Shown here one piece after another: positions 1 to 11,835 of a DNA stretch of 64,000 nt; positions within the stretch are counted from its first letter, which is position 1, and each line of letters starts with the position of its first letter. This stretch comes from Chamaecrista fasciculata (Eukaryota; Streptophyta; Magnoliopsida; Fabales; Fabaceae): the NCBI GenBank assembly GCA_003254925.1, contig QANZ01053725.1:88555-152554 (forward strand). The letters are read 5' to 3'. The notes below the pieces were generated by a model. The model did not search any database and was not told the origin of the DNA. It saw only the letters and a list, made by a program, of their open reading frames with translations. The position numbers and the translations under genes are program-made.

Positions 1-1370
1 AAAAAATGATGAGTGGAGAGAGAAAGTTGTAAGTGTAATAAATGAGGGTATTGAAAATTACTATTTTGCTAAATAGTTTTTTTATATTTGTATTAGAGTA
101 TAGGTAATTATAGGTATTTGAGTAGGGGTATGTTAGTAATTGGATATGAAATTTGTAATGAAATGAGTTTGTAATGAAATGATATTTTTGTAATGACTTT
201 ATAATTGGAAAACAAAAATCCATATAGCACTGTAGCTTAAGTTATGTAATCAAAATGAGGATAATAAAATTGTAATGAGTTTATATTGTTAAACCAAACA
301 CACTCTTACTCTCTCTTAACTTTTGATGACCTGAAGACTTTTTTACTCTCTTTTCGTTGACTTGGCCCATAAGCCATAAATGTCCATATTTAATTATTTA
401 TGATTTATCTATCTATCTTTCTATCTTTGGGTTATTGCATGGGGGAGCCGAATGGGACATGTTTCACCAAATTATACAAATAAACAAAAACTAAAAAGGA
501 ATGAAGTTTGATTGATGATATTAAAAGAGCGAATGCGTTGTATGGCCTTATAAATATATCTTTTTAATTAATATGGGTCAATTATTTAGCCTCTTAAAAG
601 CTAAACATCTCAGTGTAGTCTTTCAATTATACATATCATAAAATTAAATGATTCTTATATTAAGCCTGTTAACATAAAATCACCGGTATAGGAATCACAA
701 TGGCGGGTAACCACTCAATTTTTAATCATCTACATTTGAAATTTTGAATATATATGTTCAAGTTATCATATTGACGGGCGGAGGTGTGGTTGGCGACGGC
801 GCAACGAAAGCGAAAATGTCGATAAAGCTATAAATCACTAAATAATTCCAAAACAGAAAAATAGAATACAATATTTTTGCTCAATTGCTCAAGGATTCAA
901 ATAACAATGTCTAACTAGTATTATTGCATCAATCAAAGAATACAATTATACAAACTCTCACAACAACAAAAGAGGTAAAGACATTGTCTTACAAAATTTG
1001 GGTATAAGAAGCACTAATAAAATGAGCTTATATATAAAATATATCTAAGGCTATATTCTCCAACTGACCCTAAAACAATATATTCAACTCACAAGCTTCC
1101 TCCAACAAATACCCAAATCTCCAAGCACAAATAAAGTTGAAACAACAAAGAAAACGCACAAAACAAAGCAGCAGTTCAAGACTCAATTGAAATACCTAAA
1201 TCACCTCCAATCCAAAAAATGACCGTAGGCTATAAAGAACAGGAAGTCTGGATAGGATACTCATTAAACTTCAAAAATTCATTTCTACTAAACCAAAGCT
1301 CCAATTGAAAAACTGACCGTAAGATATCAAGAATATGTCCTCCAAATTTCAGAAGTGCCTCCAAGTTTCT

Positions 1371-1404
<34 letters not shown>

Positions 1405-1756
1405 GTTTTCTTCTTTCTCCACACTTTTCTTGGCTTAACTTTTCACTACACTCCTCTTCAGAAAAGAAATCCTAGCTGCTGAAGAAAACTTTAAGCTGAA
1501 CTTGAGAATGGACCTTTAAAGGAGTGACCAAGCCCAACATATATATATCTACACCCTATCTAACTTCAAAAAATTATATACATTCTGATTTATGTATTTG
1601 AATTTGTCTAGTACTCAAAATATTTGAAACATCCAAAATACTCAGAAAATGTATCCGATATTCATTGCCTAATATTTTATATTAAAATGATAAATTTCAT
1701 ATAATTTTAATATATTTAATTACAATTATATATATTAAAATAATATAATAATATAT
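1..1756. other. AT-rich intergenic DNA, no gene seen
   Basis: No coding region is recognisable. The stretch is AT-rich on both strands with scattered stops. It contains a (CT)14 microsatellite at 1375-1402 and a somewhat less AT-rich patch around 775-1530 that has no long open frame. I could not assign this patch to a known element. Confidence 0.6.
1375..1402. repeat. (CT)14 microsatellite
   Basis: An uninterrupted CT dinucleotide run of about 28 bases, lying in non-coding DNA. Confidence 0.95.
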
Positions 1757-2886
1757 TACAATTTCATATAATTGTAATTAAATATATTAAAATTATATGA
1801 TTACAATTTCATATAATTATATGATTACAATTTCATATAATTGTAATTAAATATATTAAAATTATATGATTACAATTTCATATAATTATATGATTACAAT
1901 TTCATATAATTGTAATTAAATATATTAAAATTATATGATTACAATTTCATATAATTATATGATTACAATTTCATATAATTGTAATTAAATATATTAAAAT
2001 TATATGATTACAATTTCATATAATTATATGATTACAATTTCATATAATTGTAATTAAATATATTAAAATTATATGATTACAATTTCATATAATTATATGA
2101 TTACAATTTCATATAATTGTAATTAAATATATTAAAATTATATGATTACAATTTCATATAATTATATGATTACAATTTCATATAATTGTAATTAAATATA
2201 TTAAAATTATATGATTACAATTTCATATAATTATATGATTACAATTTCATATAATTGTAATTAAATATATTAAAATTATATGATTACAATTTCATATAAT
2301 TATATGATTACAATTTCATATAATTGTAATTAAATATATTAAAATTATATGATTACAATTTCATATAATTATATGATTACAATTTCATATAATTGTAATT
2401 AAATATATTAAAATTATATGATTACAATTTCATATAATTATATGATTACAATTTCATATAATTGTAATTAAATATATTAAAATTATATGATTACAATTTC
2501 ATATAATTATATGATTACAATTTCATATAATTGTAATTAAATATATTAAAATTATATGATTACAATTTCATATAATTATATGATTACAATTTCATATAAT
2601 TGTAATTAAATATATTAAAATTATATGATTACAATTTCATATAATTATATGATTACAATTTCATATAATTGTAATTAAATATATTAAAATTATATGATTA
2701 CAATTTCATATAATTATATGATTACAATTTCATATAATTGTAATTAAATATATTAAAATTATATGATTACAATTTCATATAATTATATGATTACAATTTC
2801 ATATAATTGTAATTAAATATATTAAAATTATATGATTACAATTTCATATAATTATATGATTACAATTTCATATAATTGTAATTAAA
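1757..2886. repeat. 69-bp AT-rich minisatellite, about 16 copies
   Basis: A 69-base unit repeats head to tail with almost no differences between copies; successive copies of AATTAAATATATTAAA start 69 bases apart. Each unit contains two near-copies of ATGATTACAATTTCATATAATT, so an older 24-base repeat is nested in it. The unit is partly self-complementary. The array ends at an unknown base (N at 2887), so its true length may differ from that shown. The uniformity suggests recent expansion or homogenisation. Confidence 0.95.
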
Positions 2887-2887
2887 N

Positions 2888-4947
2888 AAATTGTAAAGGA
2901 GAACATATATATATATATATATATATAAAATTGTAGACATTATCTGCTTTAGAAGAATCTGATTCCAAATTTGAAATCTTTTGGTTGCTTCATTTTCTTG
3001 GATTACCTTGCTGGTTAGCTTTCCATTTCATGATCAAATTCTACAGTTCCGATCCTCTACATTTAAAATCTCCTCTGCAGTTGTCTGGAGTTGGTCGCCC
3101 GTTAAATTTTTTTTCAAATCGTAGCGTTTCACTTAAATAAGCTCGCCACGTGTCGAAGTCTAACGGCGAGCACTGAATCCGACGACTAGAAATTCTCTAA
3201 CTCCAGAGAACTCAAGAGGCCTCAATGACAGAGGATTCGACTTGCAAATTCTGGGTTTGGATGGTACTAATTAATAATGTTGACACCTTTATCATCTGAT
3301 CACTTTTTTGCATGACATAAATGTCCACATTTGAATGGATTATTCCTTTAAACCAGAAGAAAAGTGGTCCAAATGTGTAAAATATTGATTGATATTGGGT
3401 GTGAATTGTTAGTGTCTAGGTTGCTTTTTGAAGTTTACAAATAGAAAGCAAATTGTGACTCTTCAAGGCCTTATGAAGCAGACCATTCACTCACATATGG
3501 TCCCTGCAATCTCTAGCAAAAAGCATTAACTAGATTTCAACAGAGAATCTTCAAATATATATACATGTGTGTGTATAGATAGAAAGATAGAGAATTTGCA
3601 AAAATAGAAGAGTGAGAAGATGTTTCTATCTGTTAGTAAGGGTTTTTAGGGATGAATAGAGATAAAGATTCCAAATTCTAAGAACCAATCAAATAAGAAT
3701 CATATATATCAGTTCACATCTATATGGCTTTTATAACCATATGAGATACCCAGTTGGACATTTAAATATCCAGGGTGTAGCTAACAGAAAGGGAAGGAAG
3801 AAAATTAGAATAAATTAATCATATAATATGATGATTTTTTTTTTAAAATTTTGTTTCTATATAAAATTATATTTTGTTTTAGCAAAATTATTAGAAGATC
3901 ATGAATATGACCATATACATATTCCCCTTTTTAGTATAAAAGAATATATTATGGATACTATTGAACATATCAAAAGTGGAAAGCCTTAATTTTCTGAACT
4001 CGGATTTTGATTACTAAAATAATTGATGATAAGGGTTGTGAAGCCTCTTGAACTCTCTTTTCTCAAATACAGATAATTTGATTTGAAGTGGGATCACTTG
4101 AAAAATAGAAATAATGTAAAATTAATGACATTATTCGGTGGTATACAGAGCCTTCTTTAAATAGAAATCACAGATTACAGCTGGATCTCTCAAAATCAAA
4201 GGACTTTGTTTACACTTACACCTAACAAGGCATAATCAAATTATTGAAGGACTTGTTCATTCCCCACTATACTTTACTCTCACAAGTACACAAAAATGAA
4301 ACTTCAATCATGAGTCTTAGAGGGACCAATTTTCATATATATATTTTCACATAATCATTAAATAAAGAATAATATTAATGAATAATAAAATTTGGAGATA
4401 ATCATACATAATAAAGATAGCATTTTTTTTCAAAATAATTTTTTGATTTTATGAATGCTATCCAAATCTTCTCATTTAATTGTATGTGTAGTGTAGGTGT
4501 AATAAAACATTTCATGTGTGGTAGTTGGGATATGGAGTCCTAGTGGGGAGGCTGCAAATGCAATCTAACACAAAAAATAACGCTTACGTGTTTGGAAAAA
4601 AAATAAAAAATAATGGGATTTTTTTTTAATTATTTTTTGGTACATATAGTTTTTTGACTTTTTCAATTGAATTTTTGGTACATATATATATATATATTTT
4701 ATATTTTTAATATATTTAAGAGAATAATTGTCTTTAAAATTATTTTCTTCTCACCAATTAACTAAAAAATGAATTATTCAAGGATTAGCACCTGTACACC
4801 TGTCATGGTTAATTGTCTAATCAAACTTTTATCATTATAAGATTAATAAAAAAATTATATTCAAACACAATAATTAACTTCCATATATTATATATTACGG
4901 GTGAGTTTTACATGTTGGAAAACATCAACATGTAAATATTATTTTTT
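2888..4947. other. AT-rich intergenic DNA, no gene seen
   Basis: No supported gene. A (TA)n run lies just after the N at about 2908-2926. The stretch 3070-3250 is richer in GC than its surroundings but has no convincing reading frame or recognisable domain. Confidence 0.55.
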
Positions 4948-5381
4948 GGGGTAAATTACACTTTGGTATTCTGTGGTTTGACCCTATTTCACTTTGGTAT
5001 CCTGTGATTTGAAAACCTAACACTTTGGTACCATGTGGTATTCTCCATTAACACTTTGGTACTCTTGGGAGCTATTTTGTAATTTTAATCATAACAAATT
5101 TTGCAAAAAGTACATATTGACCCCAAAAAATTTTCAAAAAATTACAAATAGGTCCCTAGATATATATTATCTAGGGACTAAAATGGAAACTATAAAAACT
5201 TTTTGGGGTCAATATGTAATTTTTGCAAAATTTGTTATGGTTAAAATTACAAAATAGCTCCAAAGGGTACCAAAGTGTTAATGGAGAATACTTCAGGGTA
5301 CCAAAGTGTTAGGTTTTCAAATCACAGGATACCAAAGTGAAATAGGGTCAAACCACAGAATACCAAAGTGTAATTTACCCC
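4948..5381. mobile_element. Foldback (hairpin) DNA element
   Basis: The whole element is one long inverted repeat. The left arm starts GGGGTAAATTACACTTTGG and the right arm ends with its complement at 5381; the centre lies near 5165 at a short palindrome around TCCCTAGATATA. Near-perfect complementarity continues some 15 bases into both flanks. Motifs of the type CTTTGGTA and GTGGTTTGACCC resemble those in the other hairpin and Mutator-like elements of this window. No transposase is encoded, so it is non-autonomous. Superfamily assignment (Mutator-like) is inference from end similarity. Confidence 0.75.
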
Positions 5382-5400
5382 AAAAAATAATATGTATTTA

Positions 5401-5606
5401 CGGACTTATTTGTAATCTTTTGAAAATTTTTTGGGGTCAATATGTAATTTTTACAAAATTTGTTATGGTTAAAATTATAAAATAACTCCCAAGAGTACCA
5501 AAGTGTCAATGGAAAATACCACAGGGTACCAAAGTGTCAAGTTTCAAACCATAGGGTACCAAAGTGAAATAGGTCAAACCACAGGGTATCAAAGTGTAAT
5601 TTACCC
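5401..5606. repeat. Extra copy of the right arm of the preceding foldback element
   Basis: This stretch repeats the right arm of the 4948-5381 element in direct orientation, from TTTTGGGGTCAATATG to the terminal TAATTTACCC, with scattered differences. It has no left arm of its own, so it is a partial duplicate or the remains of a second element. Confidence 0.7.
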
Positions 5607-7436
5607 TATTTTTTAAATTTAAATTAATATATTATTCATTTTATTTCAAAATAACAAGATAAAATTAAAATATACTTTAGAAAATTACCCAACTTCGTTT
5701 ATAATTTCTTAAGTTTTTCTTGAAAAATGTTTTTCTGTTTTATATCTTATTAATATATGGAAAGAACTACTATGATAGGTCGTCAAAGCCATTTTAATAC
5801 CATTTGGCAAGAAAGAAGATAAGGATGAAAACATAAGTTTCCATATTTAATTAGAGAGTAACATGTTGGCAAGCTAGGTACAAAGTTTGACAAGGAAAAA
5901 CACACAAACACATACACATATATGTATAAACATATTGTGTTAACGTTGATGCACATTTGAAAACAATACAGAAATTTCAAACAAACCCACATGCCTTGTA
6001 AATTTTTTTTGGGCCCAAACATGCCTTGTAAATTAATTATGGCTAAAGTACTCTAAAGAGAGATCCTTTTTAAAATGTCTCTTCCCATTCAATCCAAAAT
6101 ATATATCCTCAAGTTGTCTCTCACTCTCCTCTTACTTCAAAATCCTATATATATATATATATACACACACACATACATATATGTATGTATATGGCATTGT
6201 CTTGACTCTGTGTCTCTGTTCTTAATGCTTCAATTCTCCCAATAGCCTCCATTCATGAGATATTGTCTGTGATTATCTTTACTTTTCTGTATATGAATTT
6301 GGGAGCATCATTATAATTATTAGGTTGCTCTCAAATTGTAATAAGGGCAACGCTTCTCAAGCCTCACAAGTCCATCAAAAGTGATTGTATTAAAATGATC
6401 ACAAATCGATTAAAAATGAATATAGTAAAAAGAATATTATAAAATGAGTTGACCGGTGGCGACTAATTTTTAAATAGGATGAGATGCACTGACCTGTTTA
6501 TAGACAAATTTGAAAATAATTCCTCATATTTATTTGTTTTGTTTAAACTATTTAACAAATGCTAATGAGTCAAGCAAGCCAAGTGCTTTGGCTCGTTATG
6601 ACAATACTAATTAATTAACAAACTAAAATAAGTTTAGGATGATTTTACTTTAGTTAATGAATAAGGGGTTGAATGATTATATAATTAGTTCTAGCAGAGA
6701 TATATAATAGAAAGATTAAGCTAACAAGAGGCACTTGTTAAGAAACAATAAATGAGTTTTGAAAATATAAAAAGTAAAAAAAATAAAATTATTAATATTA
6801 AATGTTTTGACTAGTTTTTTGGAAAATGTTTTGACTAGTTTGTTTTAAAGACAAAGTACCCTCTGATTTAATTTAAATTTTAAACTTAAAATATGATTAA
6901 TATATTTTAAATATATATTTAATACCATATTGGGCATTTTATATATTTTTTCCTTGAATTCTGAAAATACTTTTAAGATTTAGATGTAAATTAAGATAGA
7001 ATTACAACTTTTGAAAATTTTAGATAAGAAAATAAAGTGATTTATGTGTAATTTTCTAATATATTTTCAACCTGTTTTAATTAATTAAATGTTATAAAAT
7101 TAAAATATTATATATATTAATTATATTTTATCAGAAAGTATAAGTTTGAGGTTTAAATTAAAAATATAGGGGTACTTTAGTCTTTAAAATAAAATAGATA
7201 TAACATTTAGTATCAATCATTGTATTTTTCTACTTTTTATATTTTGAAGGCTCATTTATTATTTATTAACATTTTCAAGGCTCAATTATTAATTACAACA
7301 AGTGTCCTCAAGACACTTGGTACTTTGTTAGCTTAACCCACAATGGAATTGTCCTTCCTTATTTCCTTAAATGGCTATATATATATATATAGAGATGTTT
7401 TTTCATTCACCTCTATTATAGCTATAATAAATCATT
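5607..7436. other. AT-rich intergenic DNA, no gene seen
   Basis: No supported gene on either strand. TA and CA dinucleotide runs lie around 6147-6190. Short open frames here are AT-rich and match no family I recognise. Confidence 0.55.
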
Positions 7437-8684
7437 GGGTAAATTACACAGAAAGTCCCTGTGATTTGGACCATTTACAAAAAGGGTCCCTGTGGTTTAA
7501 AAAGTGTCAAAGAAGGGCCTTGTGGTTTGCTCCGTTAACAAAAAGGGTCCCGCCATTCAAAATTTGACGGAAAATTTTGGTTAAAATATTATTTTAGGAC
7601 CCTAACTATTAATTTTTATACGTTTGACTCCCTAATATATTAGTCTTATGTAATAAGACCAAAATGTAAGAAAGAAAAAAAATTGAGACTTTAATCAACT
7701 TAGCACAAAAAAAAAAAAAAACCAACTGACCCACATGAGCTCCTCTTCTCCTTTCTCTTCTTCTTCCTCTTCCTCCAACTCCGCCGCTACCGTCATCGCC
7801 GCCATCACCGTCTCTCTCCCGGAGTGAAAGAGAAATGTGACGATCATTGAATATGCGGGTTGTGCGCGAAGGTAGTGAAAGACAAGAGAGAAAGAGAAAG
7901 AGACAACGACAGTGGAGGCGCTGAAACGACACATGGTGTTCTGCGAGAAGTTCAGATCATCGTTGCCGCCGAAGAACTCAGCGCACCACTTGATTGTGGC
8001 GATGAAACAACTGTTTCTTGGGACTTTGGATTCTCCGGCGAGGAAAGACAGTAGCAGTAAGCTGACGTGTCGTATGCTCGGTAGATCTCAGAGTTGCTTT
8101 CCGACCATGTCCTCTGGCCACCACACTCAGACAAAGGTTGATCAGTGATTACTAACGTTAATCAACGACCTAGTTTTCAATTTATGGTATTGTTCATTTA
8201 GTTCTTAATTGTCTTGGAATTTTAGGTTTTATTAGGGGGGATTTTTTAGATTTGAAATTGGAGTGTGGAATTGAACTCCTTTCCTTGACTTCTTCAATTG
8301 AATGATATGTGAATTTTGGAACTCGACGACTTTGCTTAATTTCTAATAAGAAAAAACTCATTTCCCCATTCTGCTTCGTCCCCTATGTATGTGATGTCTT
8401 TGTATATTGTTTTGGTGCTAAGTTGATTAAAGTCCCAATTTTTTCTTCTTTCTTACATTTTGGTCTTATTACATAAGACTAATATATTAGGGAGTCAAAC
8501 GCATAAAAATTAATAGTTAGGGTCCTAAAATAATATTTTAGCCAAGATTTCTATCAAATTTTGGATGGCGGGACCTTTTTTGTTAATGGAGCAAACCACA
8601 AGGCCCTTATTTGACACTTTTTAAACCACATGAACCCTTTCTGTAAATGGTCCAAACCACAAGGACCTTCTGTGTAATTTACCC
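7437..8684. mobile_element. Mutator-like element with foreign interior (Pack-MULE type)
   Basis: Long terminal inverted repeats run from 7437 to about 7707 and from about 8418 to 8684. The ends are GGGTAAATTACACA and its complement, and the arms carry the same GTGGTTTAAAAAGTGTCAAA block seen in the elements at 9715 and 38936. The interior of about 710 bp is clearly more GC-rich than the arms and contains gene-like DNA, but no transposase. The 9-base flanks (TAAATCATT and TGAATTAAT) match only in part, so the insertion looks old or the duplication has decayed. Family membership rests on arm similarity to the neighbouring element with a perfect 9-bp duplication. Confidence 0.8.
7740..8150 (+). 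pseudogene. Unidentified gene-like sequence captured in the Mutator-like element
   Basis: This GC-richer interior segment has overlapping short open frames on both strands. The longest plausible plus-strand frame, 7912-8148, would give 78 residues rich in Lys, Ser and His. A CT/GA-rich tract at 7740-7800 resembles a plant 5-prime leader. I do not recognise the parent gene. The base composition and position between the two arms are what suggest capture of an exon or leader from a host gene. Confidence 0.45.
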
Positions 8685-9714
8685 TGAATTAATTACTATT
8701 TCTTCGTTATATATTAAAGCATATAATTATAATTATAACTAATTAATGATTTTATTAATATAATAACTATGATATAAAATATAAATAAAGTTAATTGACA
8801 TATAAAATATAAAATATTGCTATATATTTTGTGGTTTGAGATTATCACCTCCTATAACTATGATACACACTATTGGACAATGTACAAAAAATTAATCAAA
8901 CAACTCTTTAATAAATGTATTTTTATACAAGCATAATTAGAACATTAAAAATAGTTCTATGGTAAGTATATATATTTCAAGACATATTAATATCAATTAA
9001 TATAAGTTAATTTGTTTAATTTAATTAGAAGAAGAATTTCTTTCCTTTTTTTTTTCTTAGAAAAAAGGAAACAAAAAAAACTAAAGCAAGACGAGTTACA
9101 AGCCTAGAGTAGGCAGTGCCATCAAGATCAACTTTGAACAAGAAGAATTTCTTTAAACTAAGACTCAAGTGTGTGTGTTTATGTTTGTTTTTTTACCAAG
9201 TTATGATTCTTTTTTATAAGATTTAATTTCATATGTGGTGAATTGGTGATTAAAAGTTGAAACTACAAAAGATGAAATAAAGAGGAAAACAGAAATTAAA
9301 GAAAAAAAATTATATATAGAAAGGGGTGATATGATCATATGATTGATGTATATATTGTTTTCACTTTGTAATGCTTTGACAGAGTCTGCAATAAGAAAGA
9401 AAAAAAAACAAAGATGCTTGGGGATATCGGTTAGGGCTGCTTTAAGTTTTCGCTAAAATTTTCATAGTTAGACTTAGATTGTTTCAAAATTTATAAAGCA
9501 ATGGCAGAGTTTAGGGTACATATTAAACACTCAAATTTTGAATATATTTAATATTTAATTTAATATTTTAAAAATCGAACTAATGAGAGGATAATGTTTT
9601 TTTTAATCATGAGTTAATCAGTTTAATTAATCAAAGTGAGAGTAATATATATCGCATAATGTAATAAATCTAAATAAAATAAATATTATTAAATATAATA
9701 ATGTATAAGATTAA
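8685..9714. other. AT-rich intergenic DNA, no gene seen
   Basis: Nothing supportable as a gene. The stretch around 9040-9150 has an A-rich run followed by a slightly GC-richer segment that might be an old retroposon tail, but neither promoter boxes nor target duplication could be recognised. Confidence 0.5.
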
Positions 9715-11038
9715 GGGTAAATTACAGAAAAGGGCCATGTGGTTTGACCCATTTTCAGATAGGGTCCTGTGGTTTAAAAAGTGTCAAATAAGGGTCATGT
9801 GGTTTGCTCCGTTAACAAAAAGGGTCCTGATGTATATTTCTGTCCAAAATTTGACGAAAATTTTGGCTAAAATGCTATTTTAAGACCCTAACGGTTAATT
9901 TTTATGTGTTCGACTCCCTATTTATATGAGAGGACTTTGATGCAAAAAAGAAAAGTTTTGTAATAATAAATGAAATTTCACCCAAACTGAAGTTTCTCCC
10001 TTCTACCTTTTCTTCAACAACTTCGGCTAGTTTTTCTGCTTAATTTCACCCAAACTGAATTTATTGTTCTCTAGCGATAAAGTTGACAGCTTTGGCATCA
10101 AACCCAAAAACGAAGGCAAAATCCCTTGAATCCAATTGTTGCTTAAATCCACAGCTATCATCTCACTCGGGGGATTAATGAACAATGATGATGGAGACGA
10201 TTCAATTGAAGAGAGATGGTTGAACGAGAGTGTCAATTGTTGCAGAGAAGGAAGATGAAACAGAGCCTGAGAAAATGTTGTAACTTAAATCCAAAACTTG
10301 TAGAAAGTTTAAACCTTTGAATGTTTCCGATGTGAGAAACCCACTTAAACTGTTGTTTCTGAGTGAAATTTGGTCTAAGGATTCCTGCAACGTCGCCGGA
10401 GAGCGTTCTCCGGCGACGGCGTTGTCACTGATATCTAAGTAATACAGATTTTTCAGAGAACCCAGATCGGGAATCTCACCGTTGAGATTGTTGAGCTGAA
10501 TTTCGAGCCTTTTTAAGCTTTTAAGCTCGTTGAAGATAGACGGGATTGTTCCTTGAAGATTGTTGTTATCGAGGTATAGTTCCTCGAGATTTACGAGGGA
10601 TCCGATGGATGCCGGAATCTCGCCGGAGAATGAGTTTTCCGACAGGGAAAGTCGCTTGAGGCGAGTCAAGTTGGAGAAAGATTCAGAACTAAACTATCGA
10701 GGTATTGTTCCTTGAAGATTGTTGTTATCGAGTTGTTGAAGAAAATGTAGAAGGTAGAAACTTCAATTTGGGTGAAATTTCATTTATTATCACAAAACTT
10801 TTCTTTTTTTGCGTCAAAGTCCTCTTATACAAATAGGGAGTCAAACACATAAAAATTAACAGTTAGGGTCTTAAAATAGCATTTTATCCAAAATTTCCGT
10901 CAAATTTTGGACGAAAATATACCTCAGGACCCTTTTTGTTAACGAAGCAAACCACAGAACCCTTATTTGACATTTTTTTAACCACAGGACCCTATCTGAA
11001 AATGGGCCAAACCACAGGGCCCTATCTGTAATTTACCC
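9715..11038. mobile_element. Pack-MULE carrying leucine-rich-repeat sequence
   Basis: Terminal inverted repeats of about 300 bp (9715 to about 10018, and about 10735 to 11038) begin GGGTAAATTACAGA and end with the complement. The element is flanked by a perfect 9-base direct repeat, TAAGATTAA, at 9706-9714 and 11039-11047. A 9-bp target duplication with long inverted ends is the signature of the Mutator superfamily. The interior is LRR coding sequence on the minus strand and no transposase is present. The arms are related to those of the elements at 7437 and 38936. A 30-base piece of the LRR sequence (around 10550-10575) is repeated next to the right arm (around 10690-10720). Confidence 0.93.
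10027..10680 (-). pseudogene. Captured leucine-rich repeat protein fragment
   Basis: The minus strand encodes about six plant-type LRRs of 24 residues, with the consensus LxxLxLxxNxLxGxIP visible in LKRLSLSENSFSGEIPASIG and LEELYLDNNNLQGTIPSIFN. The main frame runs 10669-10202 and the LRR sequence resumes in a different frame at 10236-10027, so the copy is frame-broken. There is no signal peptide, transmembrane segment or kinase domain. The parent is probably an LRR receptor-like or extracellular LRR protein elsewhere in the genome. The fragment lies entirely between the arms of a Mutator-like element. Confidence 0.85.
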
Positions 11039-11047
11039 TAAGATTAA

Positions 11048-11835
11048 CTATAGACAAAGTAGAAGAAGTACCCAAGCACTGAATGTGTGAAACCGTGATG
11101 AATTGAAGATGGAGAGTGACATGCATTTGTCATGCTTAGAAAATAGATAATTTCTTGTTTTTGAAGGAAAAATTTGTAAATTGGACTTGACACTTTTGGA
11201 TAGACTTTTTTTAATATAAAAGCATTTTTTTAATTAAAAAATGAGACTTTTCATTTTTCTAATTTTCATTTTAAGTACTTATAGAAGCTTTTTTTTGTTA
11301 ATTTTATTAATTAAAAGTACTTTAATCATTGTGTATTTACACAAATTTAATAATTAAAAGTACTTCTATATTATAATATCCAAACATAAAATTAATAATA
11401 CTTTAATTAAAAGATCGTTTTCAAAAAGTTTTATAAATAAAACACTTTTTTTTATAAACTTATTCAATCGGACTTATGTTTTTCTTTTTGTAGTAGTCCA
11501 ATGTGGCTTATTAAATAAAATAATGATATTTTTTTAAGTTCATCGTCCAAATAGGTCAATCTAATTCTAAATGGTCAAAAATGATTTAACCTTTTAAATG
11601 ATCAAGAACTTCAAACCAATCAAGTTACATTCACTCTCCAGTCTCAATCTGTCCAATATATAGTAGAATGATTGAAACTTGTCTATTCGTTTGTTGTTCA
11701 AATTCTAGCTTTGGCTTTTGAGTAGAAAAACATTTAACAGGAAAATTAGTTATTGTTATGGACACTATATATATATATACCTAATTACCTTAATTATCAC
11801 AAAAAAATTCTGAGTATATATTTCCTTACTCTTCA
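11048..11835. other. AT-rich intergenic DNA, no gene seen
   Basis: No gene or clear element could be supported between the Mutator-like element and the solo LTR. The stretch is low in GC with many A/T runs. Confidence 0.55.

Noticed and set aside
1757-2886. Possible CRISPR-like array
   Set aside because: Units are contiguous with no unique spacers, and this is plant nuclear DNA; it is a minisatellite.
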